DNA from: Janthinobacterium sp. J1-1
GTDB taxonomy: Bacteria > Pseudomonadota > Gammaproteobacteria > Burkholderiales > Burkholderiaceae_D
Direction of reading: 5' to 3'
NCBI RefSeq assembly: GCF_030944405.1
Contig: NZ_CP132339.1
Coordinates: forward strand, 5,394,001 to 5,458,000
Length of the DNA: 64,000 nt
Under the pieces are notes generated by a model. It saw nothing but the letters and a program-made list of their open reading frames with translations, was not told where the DNA came from and searched no databases. The position numbers and the translations under genes are program-made. Positions 27,605-37,530 of the stretch are shown piece after piece (the stretch's first letter is position 1; each line of letters starts with the position of its first letter).

Positions 27605-29384
27605 CCAGCCTGTTCGTCCCTTCCGCATCAAGGAACTTCTCGGCGGCGAGGAGCGTTATGTGGTGCCCATGTATCAGCGCAATTATGCCTGGGGCGAGGC
27701 CGAGATCACGCAACTGCTGCAAGATATACACGATTACCAGCAAAAATCAATCGGCAAGGAAACACCGCAGACCTACCATATCGGTACCCTGGTGGTGTTC
27801 TCGCGCAAGGATGGCCGCCATGAGGTCATCGATGGCCAACAGCGTTTTACCACTTTTTCCCTGCTGGCAAGCTGGCTGCGAAATCGCGCCGCTACCATCG
27901 TCGACATGAGCTGGTATGAACGCATCAATCTTGAATTCGAAAGCCGTCCCATATCGGGCAAGACGTTCGAGGCCCTGCGGAGAGGAGATGCACCGTACCT
28001 GTTGCGTGGCGACACCTTCAACGAAGGACTGGTAGATGGCTACGAACTGATCGGCAAGGCGCTCGACAGCCTCGAACTGCGCGATGAACGCCTGGCAACC
28101 TTTTGCCACTACCTGTTCGAGCATGTCCAGATCAGCCGGATCGGAGTGCCGGCGGATACCGATCTCAACCACTTTTTCGAGGTGATGAACAACCGCGGCG
28201 AGCAATTGGAAAAGCACGAGCTGGTGAAAGCCCGTTTGATGGCTGCATTGCAAAAAATTGACGATAAAACCGTGCGTGCCAAAAGCCTGAATGCCATGGC
28301 GCTCGTCTGGAATGCCTGTGCAAACATGGAGCGCTACCTGCAATATGGCTTCACTCCCGCTGTACGCCATGTCCTTTTTGGGCAGGACGACTGGGGGCGT
28401 TTGATACCCGAGAGTTTTCAGGAATTGCTTGATCTGCTCGATTCGTGCCCGCAAAAGCAGGGCAAGGAACAGGCGTCTGATGAAACGCATGCCAATTTCA
28501 CCGACATCCAGCGCTCCCTGTCCGACATTCTGGAAGACGCGACGCTCGATGCCAGGCCGAAACAACTTGACGATGCCGCAGGATCCGAGCGTTTCAACAG
28601 CGTGATCAATTTTTCAAATTTCCTGCTGCAGGTATTGAGTCTGAGTGTCCATCAGCCTGGCGCAAGGGAAGGCGTACCACTGGACGACAAGCAACTGGTC
28701 GCCCAATTCGAACTGCACGTGCTGCAACAGAAAGACCCGATCGCCGCGACGCAGGCCTTTGCCCATGCACTTCTGAAAAGCAAATTCCTGTTTGATCAAT
28801 GCATACTCAAGCGGGAGTTCGCCCAAGGCAGCGATGGCTGGAGTCTGAAACGGCTACACTTTTACTCTGACAAGAGCGTCAGCTACATCAACAGCTTCGA
28901 CGATGGCGAGAGTGAGCATGAGGGAGTCAATCGACAAATCCTGATGCTGCTGTCTGCCTTCCATGTCTCCACACCGACCCAAGTCTACAAGTACTGGCTG
29001 AACGGCGCCCTGCGCTATCTGTTCCTGGCTCAAAAGAAGGAGAGTCCGATACGCGCCAGGGCTTACCTTGAGCATCTGGAGCAGCTTGCACGGCGGTTCG
29101 TCTTCCTGCGCTTCCTGGCCAAGGGAGAGGGGCAATCTTATTACAGCATGATCTACGGCGAGGCGAGCAATTGGCCAGGGTTCGGGCACGGCGACCTGTC
29201 GCCCATGCTGCGTTATGGCACCATCAGGAATAACTTTGTCTTCAACTTTGTCGACTACCTGCTCTGGCGCCGGGACCTTGGAAAAAACGAGATCACCAAG
29301 CGCTTCGAATTCACTTTCCGCAGTTCCGTCGAGCACCTTTCTAAAGTGGATCCATCAGTCAAGACACTTTCCCGACTAATTTAA
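27597..29384 (+). pseudogene. DUF262-DUF1524 (GmrSD-like) endonuclease, 5' part, interrupted by IS3 element
   Basis: The 5' part (595 codons as it stands) of a second DUF262 protein: [26 protein letters not shown] and [23 protein letters not shown]. It ends in FRSSVEHLS and then runs ~13 codons into insertion-sequence DNA before a stop. FRSSVEH is the beginning of the DUF1524 HNH domain; the remainder (PQHP...GNLCLIS...KNSRLSN) is found beyond the element at 30692-30984 in the same direction. The intact gene would have encoded about 690 residues. The truncated product keeps the DUF262 part and the first histidine but not the rest of the nuclease site, so cleavage is probably lost. Confidence 0.85.
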
Positions 29385-30346
29385 GCTGTGCCCGTTTCCA
29401 CTGCTCCAGCTGCTCGGCGCTGACCCGTATTGCTCTCTTCCTGTGACTTCTTCTTGTCGTCACCAAACCGGTCGACGATCAGCGCACCGCCGCCAACCCC
29501 GTCGCGGTAGACTTGGTCGGGCGTCTGGTAGCTCAGCGATTGGTGCGGCCGCTCAGCGTTATAGAACGCGAAATACTGCGCCAGGCCCACCGTCAATTCC
29601 GCCATATTGGCGTATCCTTTCAGATACACATCCTCGTACTTCACGTTGCGCCACAGCCGCTCGACGAAGATGTTGTCCAGCGCCCGACCGCGCCCGTCCA
29701 TGCTGATGGCGACGCCTTCGCGCTTGAGCACGTCGGTGAAGGCCGTGCTGGTGAACTGCGAACCCTGATCGCTGTTGAACAACTCCGGCTTGCCATGCTG
29801 GCGCAAGGCGTCCTCCAGGCAGTCCACGCAGAACGACGCGTCCATGCTGTTGCTGAGGCGCCAGGACAGCAACTTGCGGCTGTACCAGTCGATGATCGCC
29901 ACCAAATACGCGAAGCCCCGCGCCAACCGGATGTAGGTGATATCGGTCGACCATACGTGATTAGGACGCGTCACGGGCACACCGCGCAACAGGTACGGAT
30001 AGACCTTGTGCTGCGGATGCGCTCGGCTCGTATTCGGCCCCGGCGCCATGCCCGCCAGCCCCATGCCGCGCATCAGACGCTGCACGCGCTTGCGGTTGAC
30101 TACATGGCCCGTCGCGCGCAGGAACACGACCATGCGCCTGCTGCCATAAAAAGGCCGACTGGTGTATTCCTCGTCAATCAGCGCGCTCAGCTTCAGGTCG
30201 CTCTCGTCCTCGCATGCCTGCCGGGATGCCGCGTCGATCCGGCGGTACACCGTCGCGCGCGGCACGCTTGCCAGCTCGCATTGGCGCGTCAGCGGCAGCT
30301 TCTCGTGCCCGGCTTCGATCCAGCCCAAGCGCGCCTCCTGGCTCAC
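29381..30346 (-). CDS. IS3-family transposase OrfB (DDE integrase domain)
   Basis: A 321-residue rve-type integrase. The N-terminal HTH_21-like part ([30 protein letters not shown]) precedes the DDE core: Asp in STDITYI, Asp in NSDQGSQF, Glu in NIFVERLWR, then the IS3 hallmark [19 protein letters not shown]. It overlaps OrfA by four bases, and in this family OrfAB is usually made by -1 frameshifting. The frame is intact, so the element may still be active. Confidence 0.92.
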   Translation of the reverse strand: MSQEARLGWIEAGHEKLPLTRQCELASVPRATVYRRIDAASRQACEDESDLKLSALIDEEYTSRPFYGSRRMVVFLRATGHVVNRKRVQRLMRGMGLAGMAPGPNTSRAHPQHKVYPYLLRGVPVTRPNHVWSTDITYIRLARGFAYLVAIIDWYSRKLLSWRLSNSMDASFCVDCLEDALRQHGKPELFNSDQGSQFTSTAFTDVLKREGVAISMDGRGRALDNIFVERLWRNVKYEDVYLKGYANMAELTVGLAQYFAFYNAERPHQSLSYQTPDQVYRDGVGGGALIVDRFGDDKKKSQEESNTGQRRAAGAVETGTA

Positions 30347-30633
30347 GGCCCCAGCTTTTTTTTAAGCCAGTCCACTTCCATCTTCAGCCGACCGATCTCG
30401 CCGTATAGTTTGTCCTCGGGACTGCTTTCATCGATCGGCTTGGGGCCGCGCTTGGTGTCGAACAGCGCGCCGGCGTTCTCCAGGATTTCCTTTTTCCACT
30501 GGCCCACCAGCACCGGATGCACGCCGAACTCTTGCGCGATCTCCGTCACCGTCTTGACGCCGCGAACGGCCTCCAGACCGACCTTGGCCTTAAACTCGGC
30601 CGTGTGTACCCGACGTTTTTTACCTTCACTCAT
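30343..30633 (-). CDS. IS3-family transposase OrfA (helix-turn-helix)
   Basis: A 96-residue protein: HTH of the IS3/IS911 type ([16 protein letters not shown]...[24 protein letters not shown]), then a leucine-zipper-like tail ([19 protein letters not shown]) used for multimerisation. A run of A residues at its end (AAAAAAA on the minus strand) overlaps the OrfB start and is the likely programmed frameshift site. Confidence 0.92.
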   Translation of the reverse strand: MSEGKKRRVHTAEFKAKVGLEAVRGVKTVTEIAQEFGVHPVLVGQWKKEILENAGALFDTKRGPKPIDESSPEDKLYGEIGRLKMEVDWLKKKLGP

Positions 30634-30691
30634 TTGCTGTCATCCTTTCACGGACCACAGCTTAAACCATCGTCTCAGATTCGGGATCCAC

Positions 30692-30984
30692 TATATTCCC
30701 CCCAGCACCCGATGAATGGTTACGCATCAATGTCCGATGCCACGCTTCATGCGTTCGGCAATCTGTGCCTGATCAGTCACAGCAAGAATTCGCGCTTGAG
30801 CAATTACCAGCCCAAGCAGAAATATGAACATTTCGAAGCGGGCATCAAGCATCATCAGATCGACAGTCTCAAGCTGCTGTCGATGCTAAACCTGATGAAA
30901 AAAAATGATCGCTGGACCGAAGATGAGGCTGTCGAGCATGAAAAGGAAATGCTGGACCTGTTAATGGCCCGACATTCCCAGTGA
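30692..30984 (+). pseudogene. DUF1524 HNH domain, 3' remainder of the interrupted DUF262 gene
   Basis: About 97 codons that continue the gene at 27597-29345: [10 protein letters not shown], then [29 protein letters not shown] and a helical C-terminus ending LMARHSQ. PQHP and GNL.L....N...SN are the DUF1524 nuclease signatures. An open frame in this phase runs back into the IS element to 30517, but that is not native sequence. No ribosome site precedes it, so it is probably untranslated. Confidence 0.85.
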
Positions 30985-30994
30985 GTGCCCCCTT

Positions 30995-31786
30995 TTAACC
31001 CTGACGCCGGCTACCACGCAAGCGGCGCCATCCCTTGCGGCCCAGCGGGAACACGATGGCAAACGCCAGCAGCCATGGCAACGTGTAAGCCAGCGCCGTG
31101 ATGCCGTTGGCAGCGCCTTCGGACAGGTTTTCCGTAAAGTTGCCCAGCGAGCGCTTGACGGGCGACCAGAACGATTGCCGCCCTTCCGAGCTGATTGAAA
31201 TCGTCAGCAGGTCAGTGTCGATGCGCTGCATTAATAGCGCATTGGCGGCCGTCACCTGCTCCAGTTCCGTCTGCACGGTGGCCAGTTCCTTGGTGACTTT
31301 GATGAGGGCATCGACATCTTTCGCCGAGCGCTGTTCCAGCTCCTGCAACTGGGTCTGATACTGCTTCAGCATGGCCAGGCGCTTGCGGCTGTCGAGCACG
31401 GGCCGGCCGAGGTCTTGCACCTTGGTGCCTTGACTCGTTACTTCGCCTGCGCTGCCAACCAGTGCCACGATTTTCTTGATCCCGGCCGGCTTGGCACGCA
31501 AATTGATGCGCGCCCGCACTTCGCGCCCAGTCATGATATTGGAGTCCAGCAGCAGGCAGGCGTTGGCGGTGTCGACCTTGCAGGCGGCGATCACTTTCTC
31601 ATACAGGGGAGCCACCTGTGCCTCGCTTGTTCCCACGTCAATATTATGCTCGTAAGCGAGCAGCTGCTCTTCTCTGCCTTCTTCGACTATGCGCGTCTCC
31701 ACGGCGTCCATCTGCGAGGACCTGCCGCAGCCGGCCAATATAACCATTGCGATCAAAACAAATATTATTCTTGGCTTCAGGGACAT
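30995..31786 (-). CDS. DUF4349-like lipoprotein
   Basis: A 263-residue protein with lipobox LAGC at the end of a short signal peptide (AAGGAAATC ribosome site). The middle has a beta-rich segment (ARINLRAKPAGIKKIVALVG...GEVTSQGTKVQDL), a coiled coil (residues ~125-185: LAMLKQYQTQLQELEQR..., KELATVQTELEQV) and a C-terminal membrane span (ITALAYTLPWLLAFAIVFPLG) with a basic tail. This order is that of DUF4349 proteins, whose function is unknown. It would be anchored both by lipid and by a transmembrane helix. Confidence 0.72.
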   Translation of the reverse strand: MSLKPRIIFVLIAMVILAGCGRSSQMDAVETRIVEEGREEQLLAYEHNIDVGTSEAQVAPLYEKVIAACKVDTANACLLLDSNIMTGREVRARINLRAKPAGIKKIVALVGSAGEVTSQGTKVQDLGRPVLDSRKRLAMLKQYQTQLQELEQRSAKDVDALIKVTKELATVQTELEQVTAANALLMQRIDTDLLTISISSEGRQSFWSPVKRSLGNFTENLSEGAANGITALAYTLPWLLAFAIVFPLGRKGWRRLRGSRRQG

Positions 31787-32015
31787 GATTTCCTTTTTAT
31801 TAATATATCATTGACTGCATTCTATTGCCAAACGTAAATTATGACCAACGCGGTGGCGAAGCTGACGAACCTGCCCGCTTTGGCCCAGCGCCGCTAACTG
31901 GTATCATGCGGGCAAACGCTGGCCGCTCAGGCGGCCCCAGCCCTGCAACACACCGCGAAGCGATCCCGCGCACGTGCGCGCCGCCGACGCCATACTATAA
32001 GAGAAACCATCCATC

Positions 32016-32591
32016 ATGAGCACACCCAATCATCCGTCGTTCTGGCGCCGCATCCCTCTGGCCTTTGGCGCCTTTTTCAGCACCCTGTCCGATGGCGCTT
32101 ATGCCGCCCGCGTGGAAAAGCTGAACCTGCCCGAGATGGCGCCCGTCGCTCCGGCACCGGCGCCTGCACCGGTGCCAACGCCCGCCGCCGCTCCCGTGAT
32201 CCTGAAGGAAGCCACGCCGGACGCTGCCCTGCAACTGCTGGCCCTGCTGCAACGCGAAGCGCGCCTGATCGACTTTACCCAGGAAAACCTGGCCAGCCAT
32301 GCCGACGCCGATATCGGCGCGGCCGCCCGCGTGGTGCACGAAGGCTGCGCCAAGGTGCTGCGCGAGTACTTCAGCATCGAACCCGTGCGCGCGGAAAACG
32401 AAGGCAGCCGCATCGTGCTGCAGGAAGGTTTTGATCCCGCCAGCGTGCGCCTGACCGGCAATGTGGTCGGCTCGGCTCCGTTCAAGGGTACCTTGAGCCA
32501 CCGCGGCTGGCGCGCGGCTTCCGTGCGCCTGCCGAAACTGAACGACAAGCATGACGCAGCCATCCTGGCGCCGGCCGAGGTGGAACTGTGA
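32016..32591 (+). CDS. DUF2760 domain protein
   Basis: A 191-residue protein with a Pro/Ala-rich linker (APAPAPAPVPTPAAAP, ~45-60) after an N-terminal segment FWRRIPLAFGAFFSTLSDGAYAARV, then the conserved DUF2760 body (ALQLLALLQREARLIDFTQENLASHADADIGAAARVVHEGC and YFSIEPVR). Function unknown. It overlaps the following Hsp70 gene through GTGA and is generally found beside such Hsp70 genes, so it is probably a dedicated partner of these chaperones. Confidence 0.85.
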   Translation: MSTPNHPSFWRRIPLAFGAFFSTLSDGAYAARVEKLNLPEMAPVAPAPAPAPVPTPAAAPVILKEATPDAALQLLALLQREARLIDFTQENLASHADADIGAAARVVHEGCAKVLREYFSIEPVRAENEGSRIVLQEGFDPASVRLTGNVVGSAPFKGTLSHRGWRAASVRLPKLNDKHDAAILAPAEVEL

Positions 32592-34438
32592 GCGCGCTCT
32601 ACGCCATCGGCATCGACCTGGGCACCACCCACAGCGCCCTGTCGTATGTGAACCTGGGCCAGAGCGACGGCGAGCAATCCGTCCACGGCGTGCTGCCGGT
32701 GCCGCAACTGTCCGCCCCCGGCACCCTGGAAGAGCTGCCGCTGCTGCCGTCGTTTGTCTACCTGCCCCACCCCGATGAAGTGGCGCCCGGTGACCTGGCC
32801 CTGCCCTGGGTAACGGAAGAAGCCGACGCGCCCTTCGTGGCCGGCGAGATGGCCCGCAGCCGTGGCGCCACCACGCCGATCCGCCTGGTGTCGAGCGCAA
32901 AAAGCTGGCTGTGCCACCCGGGCGTCGATCGCCGCGCGGCGATCTTGCCGAACGACGCGCCGCCGGAAGTGGCGCGCATCTCGCCGATCACCGCCGCCAC
33001 GCGCTACCTGACGCACTTGCGCCAGGCCTGGGACCATGCGCATCCGGAAGCGCCGTTTGCGCAGCAGGAAATCACGGTGACCATCCCCGCCTCCTTCGAT
33101 CCGTCCGCGCGCGAACTGACGATGGAAGCGGCGCAAGCGGCCGGCTACGGCAACCTGACCCTGCTGGAAGAGCCGCAAGCAGCTTTATACAGCTGGATAC
33201 AGACCAGCGAAGGCCGCTGGCGCAAGGACGTGAAACCGGGCGACATCATCCTGGTCGTCGACGTGGGCGGCGGCACCAGCGACTTTTCGCTGATCGCCGT
33301 GCTCGAGCGCGACGGCGTGCTGGAACCGCACAGGGTCGCCGTCGGCGAACATATCCTGCTCGGCGGCGACAATATGGACCTGGCGCTGGCCCATCTGGTG
33401 GCGCGCAAGCTGGCCGCCAACGGCACCCAGCTCGATGCCTGGCAGATGCGCGCGCTGACCTACGGCTGCCGCAGCGCCAAGGAAAGCCTGCTGGCCGACA
33501 GCGGTCTCGATACGGCGCCTATCGTGGTGCCGAGCCGCGGCTCGAAACTGATCGGCGGCTCGATCCGCACCGAACTGACGCGCGATGAAGTGTCGACCTT
33601 TATTCTTGACGGCTTCTTCCCGCAGGTGGAAGCGTCGAGCCGCCCTGCCGTGCGCACGCGCGCCGGCCTGACGCAACTGGGCCTGCCGTATGCGCAGGAC
33701 GCCGCCATCACGCGTCACCTGGCGGCGTTTTTGGGCCGGCAAGTGGCGGCCACCGCCGAACTGGAAGGCTTCGAAAGCCGCCAGTCGAGCGAGGCCAGCT
33801 TCCTGCACCCGACCGCCGTGCTGTTCAACGGCGGCGTGTTCAAGTCCGACCTGCTGGTGCAGCGCATCATGGGCGCCGTCAACGACTGGCTGTACCTGGA
33901 AGGCGCGGAACCGGCGCGCATGCTGGCCGGCGCAGACCTGGACCTGGCGGTGGCGCGCGGTGCCGCCTACTACAGCTATGTGCGGCGCGGCCATGGCGTG
34001 CGCATTCGCGGCGGCACGGCCAGCGCCTTTTACGTGGCGATCGAGTCGGCGATGCCGGCCATCCCCGGCATGGAACCGCCGATCCAGGCCCTGTGCGTGG
34101 CGCCGTTCGGCATGGAAGAAGGCAGCGAGCTGGAACTGCCGGGCCAGCAATTCGGCCTGGTGGTCGGCGAACCCGTGCACTTCCGCTTCTTTGCCTCGTC
34201 CACCCGCCGCAACGACCAGATCGGCGACCTGCTCGACTTCTGGGCCCCGGACGAACTGCAGGAACTGAGCGAGATCCAGGCCACCCTGTCGGCGGAAAAC
34301 CGCCAGGCCGGCGACGTGGTGCAAGTGAAACTGCATGCGCGCGTGACGGAAGCGGGCACCCTGGAGCTGCTGGCCGTTTCCCCTGACGGCGCCGAGCGCT
34401 GGAAGGTGGAGTTCGACGTGCGCGGCACGGCCCAGTAA
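32588..34438 (+). CDS. Hsp70 family protein (first of pair)
   Basis: A 616-residue Hsp70-like ATPase starting with GTG inside the DUF2760 stop. Actin-fold motifs: phosphate 1 IGIDLGTTHSALSYV, phosphate 2 VVDVGGGTSDFSLI and adenosine-type LFNGGVFKSDLL. The C-terminal ~110 residues are a divergent, beta-rich substrate domain, not the DnaK one, and there is no EEVD tail. It is closer to the YegD/DnaK-like group. The next gene starts with no gap, so the pair is one transcript. Confidence 0.88.
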   Translation: MSALYAIGIDLGTTHSALSYVNLGQSDGEQSVHGVLPVPQLSAPGTLEELPLLPSFVYLPHPDEVAPGDLALPWVTEEADAPFVAGEMARSRGATTPIRLVSSAKSWLCHPGVDRRAAILPNDAPPEVARISPITAATRYLTHLRQAWDHAHPEAPFAQQEITVTIPASFDPSARELTMEAAQAAGYGNLTLLEEPQAALYSWIQTSEGRWRKDVKPGDIILVVDVGGGTSDFSLIAVLERDGVLEPHRVAVGEHILLGGDNMDLALAHLVARKLAANGTQLDAWQMRALTYGCRSAKESLLADSGLDTAPIVVPSRGSKLIGGSIRTELTRDEVSTFILDGFFPQVEASSRPAVRTRAGLTQLGLPYAQDAAITRHLAAFLGRQVAATAELEGFESRQSSEASFLHPTAVLFNGGVFKSDLLVQRIMGAVNDWLYLEGAEPARMLAGADLDLAVARGAAYYSYVRRGHGVRIRGGTASAFYVAIESAMPAIPGMEPPIQALCVAPFGMEEGSELELPGQQFGLVVGEPVHFRFFASSTRRNDQIGDLLDFWAPDELQELSEIQATLSAENRQAGDVVQVKLHARVTEAGTLELLAVSPDGAERWKVEFDVRGTAQ

Positions 34439-37213
34439 ATGGCCAAAGCCAAGGCTCCAGCTTCTTGCCTGGTCGGCATCGACCTGGGCACCACCAATAC
34501 GGTGGTGGCGTATGCCGACGCCAGCGATACGTCAGACGGCATCAGGCTGTTCGACATCGAACAGCTGCTGGCACCGGGCGAAGTGGGGCCGCGCGCCCTG
34601 CTGCCTTCGCTGCGCTACCACCCGGCCGATGGCGAGCTGGCACAGGATGAATTGCGCCTGCCCTGGTCGACGCCGGACGTGGCCGGCGTGAACAACGCCG
34701 TCACCGGCACCCTGGCGCGCGTGCTGGGCGGGCAAGTGCCGGGCCGCCTGGTGGCCAGTGCCAAGAGCTGGCTGTCGCATGCGCAGGTCGACCGCCACGC
34801 AGCCATCCTGCCCTGGGGCGCCGCGGACGATGTCGCCCGGGTTTCACCGGTGGCGGCCAGCGCCAGCTACCTGGCCTATGTGCGCGCCGCCTGGGATGCA
34901 CGCTTTCCCGACGCTCCCCTGGCGCGCCAGGAACTGGTGCTGACGATTCCCGCCTCGTTCGACGAAGGCGCCCGCGCGCTGACCCTGGAGGCGGCGAAGC
35001 TTGCCGGCCTTCCCGCGCTCAAGCTGGTGGAAGAACCGCAGGCGGCCTTTCAAGACTTCCTGCACCGCCACCGCGACGACCTGCACACGCAACTGGCGCA
35101 CACGCGCCGCATCCTGGTGGTCGATGTGGGCGGCGGCACCACCGACTTCAGCCTGATCGATGTCGCGTTCGATGAGAAAGACGCGCCGCAATTTACGCGC
35201 AGCGGCGTCGGCAACCACCTGATACTCGGCGGCGACAATATGGACCTGGCGCTGGCGCATCTGGTGGAAACGCGGATGGCTGCCGGTGCCGAAGGCGGCA
35301 TGAAGCTGTCGGCGGCGCGATTGTCGCAGCTAATGGAACGCTGCCGCGCCGCCAAGGAAGTGCTGTTGTCACAGGATGCACCTGAAAAAGCCACCGTCAC
35401 CCTGCTGGGTTCAGGCTCGCGCCTGATTGGCGGCACGCGCTCGGTCGAGCTCACGCGCGAGGAGGTCGCCAGCATGGTGGTCGACGGCTTTTTCCCGCTG
35501 GTGCAAGCGTCCGACACGGCCAGGAAGGGCCGCGCCGGCATCGTCGAATTCGGCCTGCCGTATGCACAGGACGCGGCCATCACGCGCCATCTGGCCAGCT
35601 TTTTGCAGCAGCACCAGGGCGAACTGCCCGACACCCTGCTGCTGAACGGCGGCGTGTTCCGCGCCGACGCGCTGGCACGGCGCCTGGCCGACACTTTGGA
35701 GCACTGGCGCGGTACGCCAGTGACCGTACTGCACAACGAGAATCCCGACGTGGCCGTCGCGCGTGGCGCCGTCGCCCATGCGCTGGCCCGCCGTGGCCAG
35801 GCGCCGCGCATCGCCGGCGGCTCGCCGCGCAGCTATTTCCTGGTGCTCGGCGAGGGCAAGGAGCAGCGCGCCGTCTGCATTTTGCCGCGCGGTGCAAACA
35901 GCGGCGAGGAAATCCGCCTGAGCGAACGCCGCTTTGCGCTGCGCCTGGGCCGGCCCGTACGCTTTCACCTGGCCTCCTCGACCGGCGAAACGGGCACGCC
36001 GCCGCAGCTGGGCGATATCGTCGATTTGAAAGACGGCGATTTCGTGCGCCTGCCGCCGCTGGCCAGCGTGCTGCACGACCCGGACCATCCGAACGACAAG
36101 CGCGAAATCACGGTGCAGCTGGCCACCGTGATGACGGAAGTGGGCACCCTGGAAGTGCATTGCGTGGCCGAGGAACAGGCCGGCTTGCGCTGGCTGCTGG
36201 AGTTCCAGCTGCGCGGCGAGGAAGAGCTGGAAGCGGGAGCATCGGCCGTCGCGCCGCGCGTCAAGGAGGCGGTCGACAAGATCGAGCGCATCTTTGGCGG
36301 CAAGGCGCAAAAAGTGACGCCGAAGGAAGTGCGCCAGCTGCGCCAGCATCTGGAACAGGGCCTGGGCGGGCGCGAAGGCTGGGATTCCACCCTGCTGCGC
36401 CAGCTGTTCGACGCCCTGCTGCAGCGCAACCGGGGACGGCGCCGCTCCGCCGACCATGAGCGCGTGTGGCTGAACCTGGCCGGCTGGTGTTTGCGCCCCG
36501 GCTACGGCGACGCGCTCGACCCGTGGCGCATCGAGCAGCTGTGGCCCATGTTCGACAGCGGCGTGCAGCACCACAAGGACAGCCAGGTCTGCGCCGAATG
36601 GTGGACCCTGTGGCGCCGCGTCACCGGTGGCCTGGACGCCACCCAACAACTGCGATTGCTCGATGATTTCGCCTTCAACCTGCAGGCCGACGCCAGCCAG
36701 CGCAGCAGCCGACCCGTCACCCTGGTCAACGGCAGCATTGATGACATGCTGCGCCTGGGCGCCTCGCTGGAACGCATCCCCGGCAGCTACAAGGCCGAAG
36801 TGGGCGCCTGGTTATTGAAACGGCTGGAAAAAGCCAGAGGCCGGACGGACGCCGGCGACGCCCACACCCTGTGGGCCCTGGCCCGCGTCGGCGCGCGCCA
36901 GCCCTTCCACGGCAGCGCGCATGAAGTGGTGGATGCTGAAACGGCGTCGCAATGGCTGGAGCGGCTATTGGCGCTGGACTGGAAAAAAACTGAAGCGGCC
37001 GCCTTTGCCAGCGCCCATATCGCGCGCATGACCGGCGACCGCTCGCGCGATATCGCCGACGCCCAGCGCGCCACGATTATCGCCCGCCTGAAAGGCATCG
37101 GTGCGCCGGAGACCTGGGTCGCCATGGTGCGCGAAGTGGTGCAGCTGGACGAAGCTGCTACCCGCCGCATCTTGGGCGAAGCGCTGCCGCCGGGCTTGAA
37201 GCTGCTGGCGTGA
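34439..37213 (+). CDS. Hsp70 family protein with C-terminal DUF3731 (second of pair)
   Basis: A 924-residue protein. The ATPase half has VGIDLGTTNTVVAYA, VVDVGGGTTDFSLI and LLLNGGVFRADAL; a short beta-rich segment follows to ~600. The last ~320 residues are a helical domain (VKEAVDKIERIFGGKAQKVTPKEVRQLRQHLE...) corresponding to DUF3731. Its ATG abuts the previous stop. With the DUF2760 gene it makes a three-gene chaperone operon of unknown client. A decayed copy of its 3' end lies at 39402-39582. Confidence 0.88.
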   Translation: MAKAKAPASCLVGIDLGTTNTVVAYADASDTSDGIRLFDIEQLLAPGEVGPRALLPSLRYHPADGELAQDELRLPWSTPDVAGVNNAVTGTLARVLGGQVPGRLVASAKSWLSHAQVDRHAAILPWGAADDVARVSPVAASASYLAYVRAAWDARFPDAPLARQELVLTIPASFDEGARALTLEAAKLAGLPALKLVEEPQAAFQDFLHRHRDDLHTQLAHTRRILVVDVGGGTTDFSLIDVAFDEKDAPQFTRSGVGNHLILGGDNMDLALAHLVETRMAAGAEGGMKLSAARLSQLMERCRAAKEVLLSQDAPEKATVTLLGSGSRLIGGTRSVELTREEVASMVVDGFFPLVQASDTARKGRAGIVEFGLPYAQDAAITRHLASFLQQHQGELPDTLLLNGGVFRADALARRLADTLEHWRGTPVTVLHNENPDVAVARGAVAHALARRGQAPRIAGGSPRSYFLVLGEGKEQRAVCILPRGANSGEEIRLSERRFALRLGRPVRFHLASSTGETGTPPQLGDIVDLKDGDFVRLPPLASVLHDPDHPNDKREITVQLATVMTEVGTLEVHCVAEEQAGLRWLLEFQLRGEEELEAGASAVAPRVKEAVDKIERIFGGKAQKVTPKEVRQLRQHLEQGLGGREGWDSTLLRQLFDALLQRNRGRRRSADHERVWLNLAGWCLRPGYGDALDPWRIEQLWPMFDSGVQHHKDSQVCAEWWTLWRRVTGGLDATQQLRLLDDFAFNLQADASQRSSRPVTLVNGSIDDMLRLGASLERIPGSYKAEVGAWLLKRLEKARGRTDAGDAHTLWALARVGARQPFHGSAHEVVDAETASQWLERLLALDWKKTEAAAFASAHIARMTGDRSRDIADAQRATIIARLKGIGAPETWVAMVREVVQLDEAATRRILGEALPPGLKLLA

Positions 37214-37278
37214 AGCCATGGCAAAGTCATTGAAGATGCTACCATGTGGATCTACAATGTAGAGACATGGGAGGCATG

Positions 37279-37530
37279 ATGGAGCTATCGATACAAAAAT
37301 GGGGCAACAGCGCAGCCGTACGCTTGCCCACCGAACTATTGGGCATGCTGAAGGTATCGCTGGGAGACAAACTGGACGTCGATGTCCGACCGGACGGCGT
37401 CTTCCTGAAAGCCAAGCGCCCCGTATTTTCGCTGGCCGAGCTGGTCGCACAGTGTGATGGCACCGCCCCAGAACCGGCAGACATGGCGGCATGGAGCGCC
37501 CCGAAACCCGTGGGACGCGAGTCGTGGTAA
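37279..37530 (+). CDS. mazE: MazE-type antitoxin (AbrB fold)
   Basis: An 83-residue antitoxin. The AbrB/MazE swapped-hairpin sequence MELSIQKWGNSAAVRLPTEL followed by LKVSLGDKLDVDV is classic. The start at 37279 is chosen because GGGAGG lies just upstream; an in-frame GTG at 37246 is less likely. The C-terminal tail (LAELVAQCDG...PKPVGRESW) is the acidic toxin-neutralising segment. It overlaps the MazF-like gene by seven bases. Confidence 0.88.
   Translation: MELSIQKWGNSAAVRLPTELLGMLKVSLGDKLDVDVRPDGVFLKAKRPVFSLAELVAQCDGTAPEPADMAAWSAPKPVGRESW

Larger units (their letters stand above)
29346..30691 (-). mobile_element. IS3-family insertion sequence (OrfA/OrfB type)
   Basis: About 1.35 kb with two overlapping transposase frames on the minus strand. 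GTGGATCC occurs at the left edge (29346-29353) and, inverted, at the right (30684-30691). TTTAAGCTGTG also recurs inverted just inside both ends, close to the OrfB stop on one side and upstream of OrfA on the other. The exact ends and target duplication could not be fixed by eye. It splits a DUF262-DUF1524 gene. Confidence 0.85.

Noticed and set aside
30517..30691. 5' extension of the DUF1524 fragment frame
   Set aside because: It is insertion-sequence DNA antisense to OrfA and not native to the gene.
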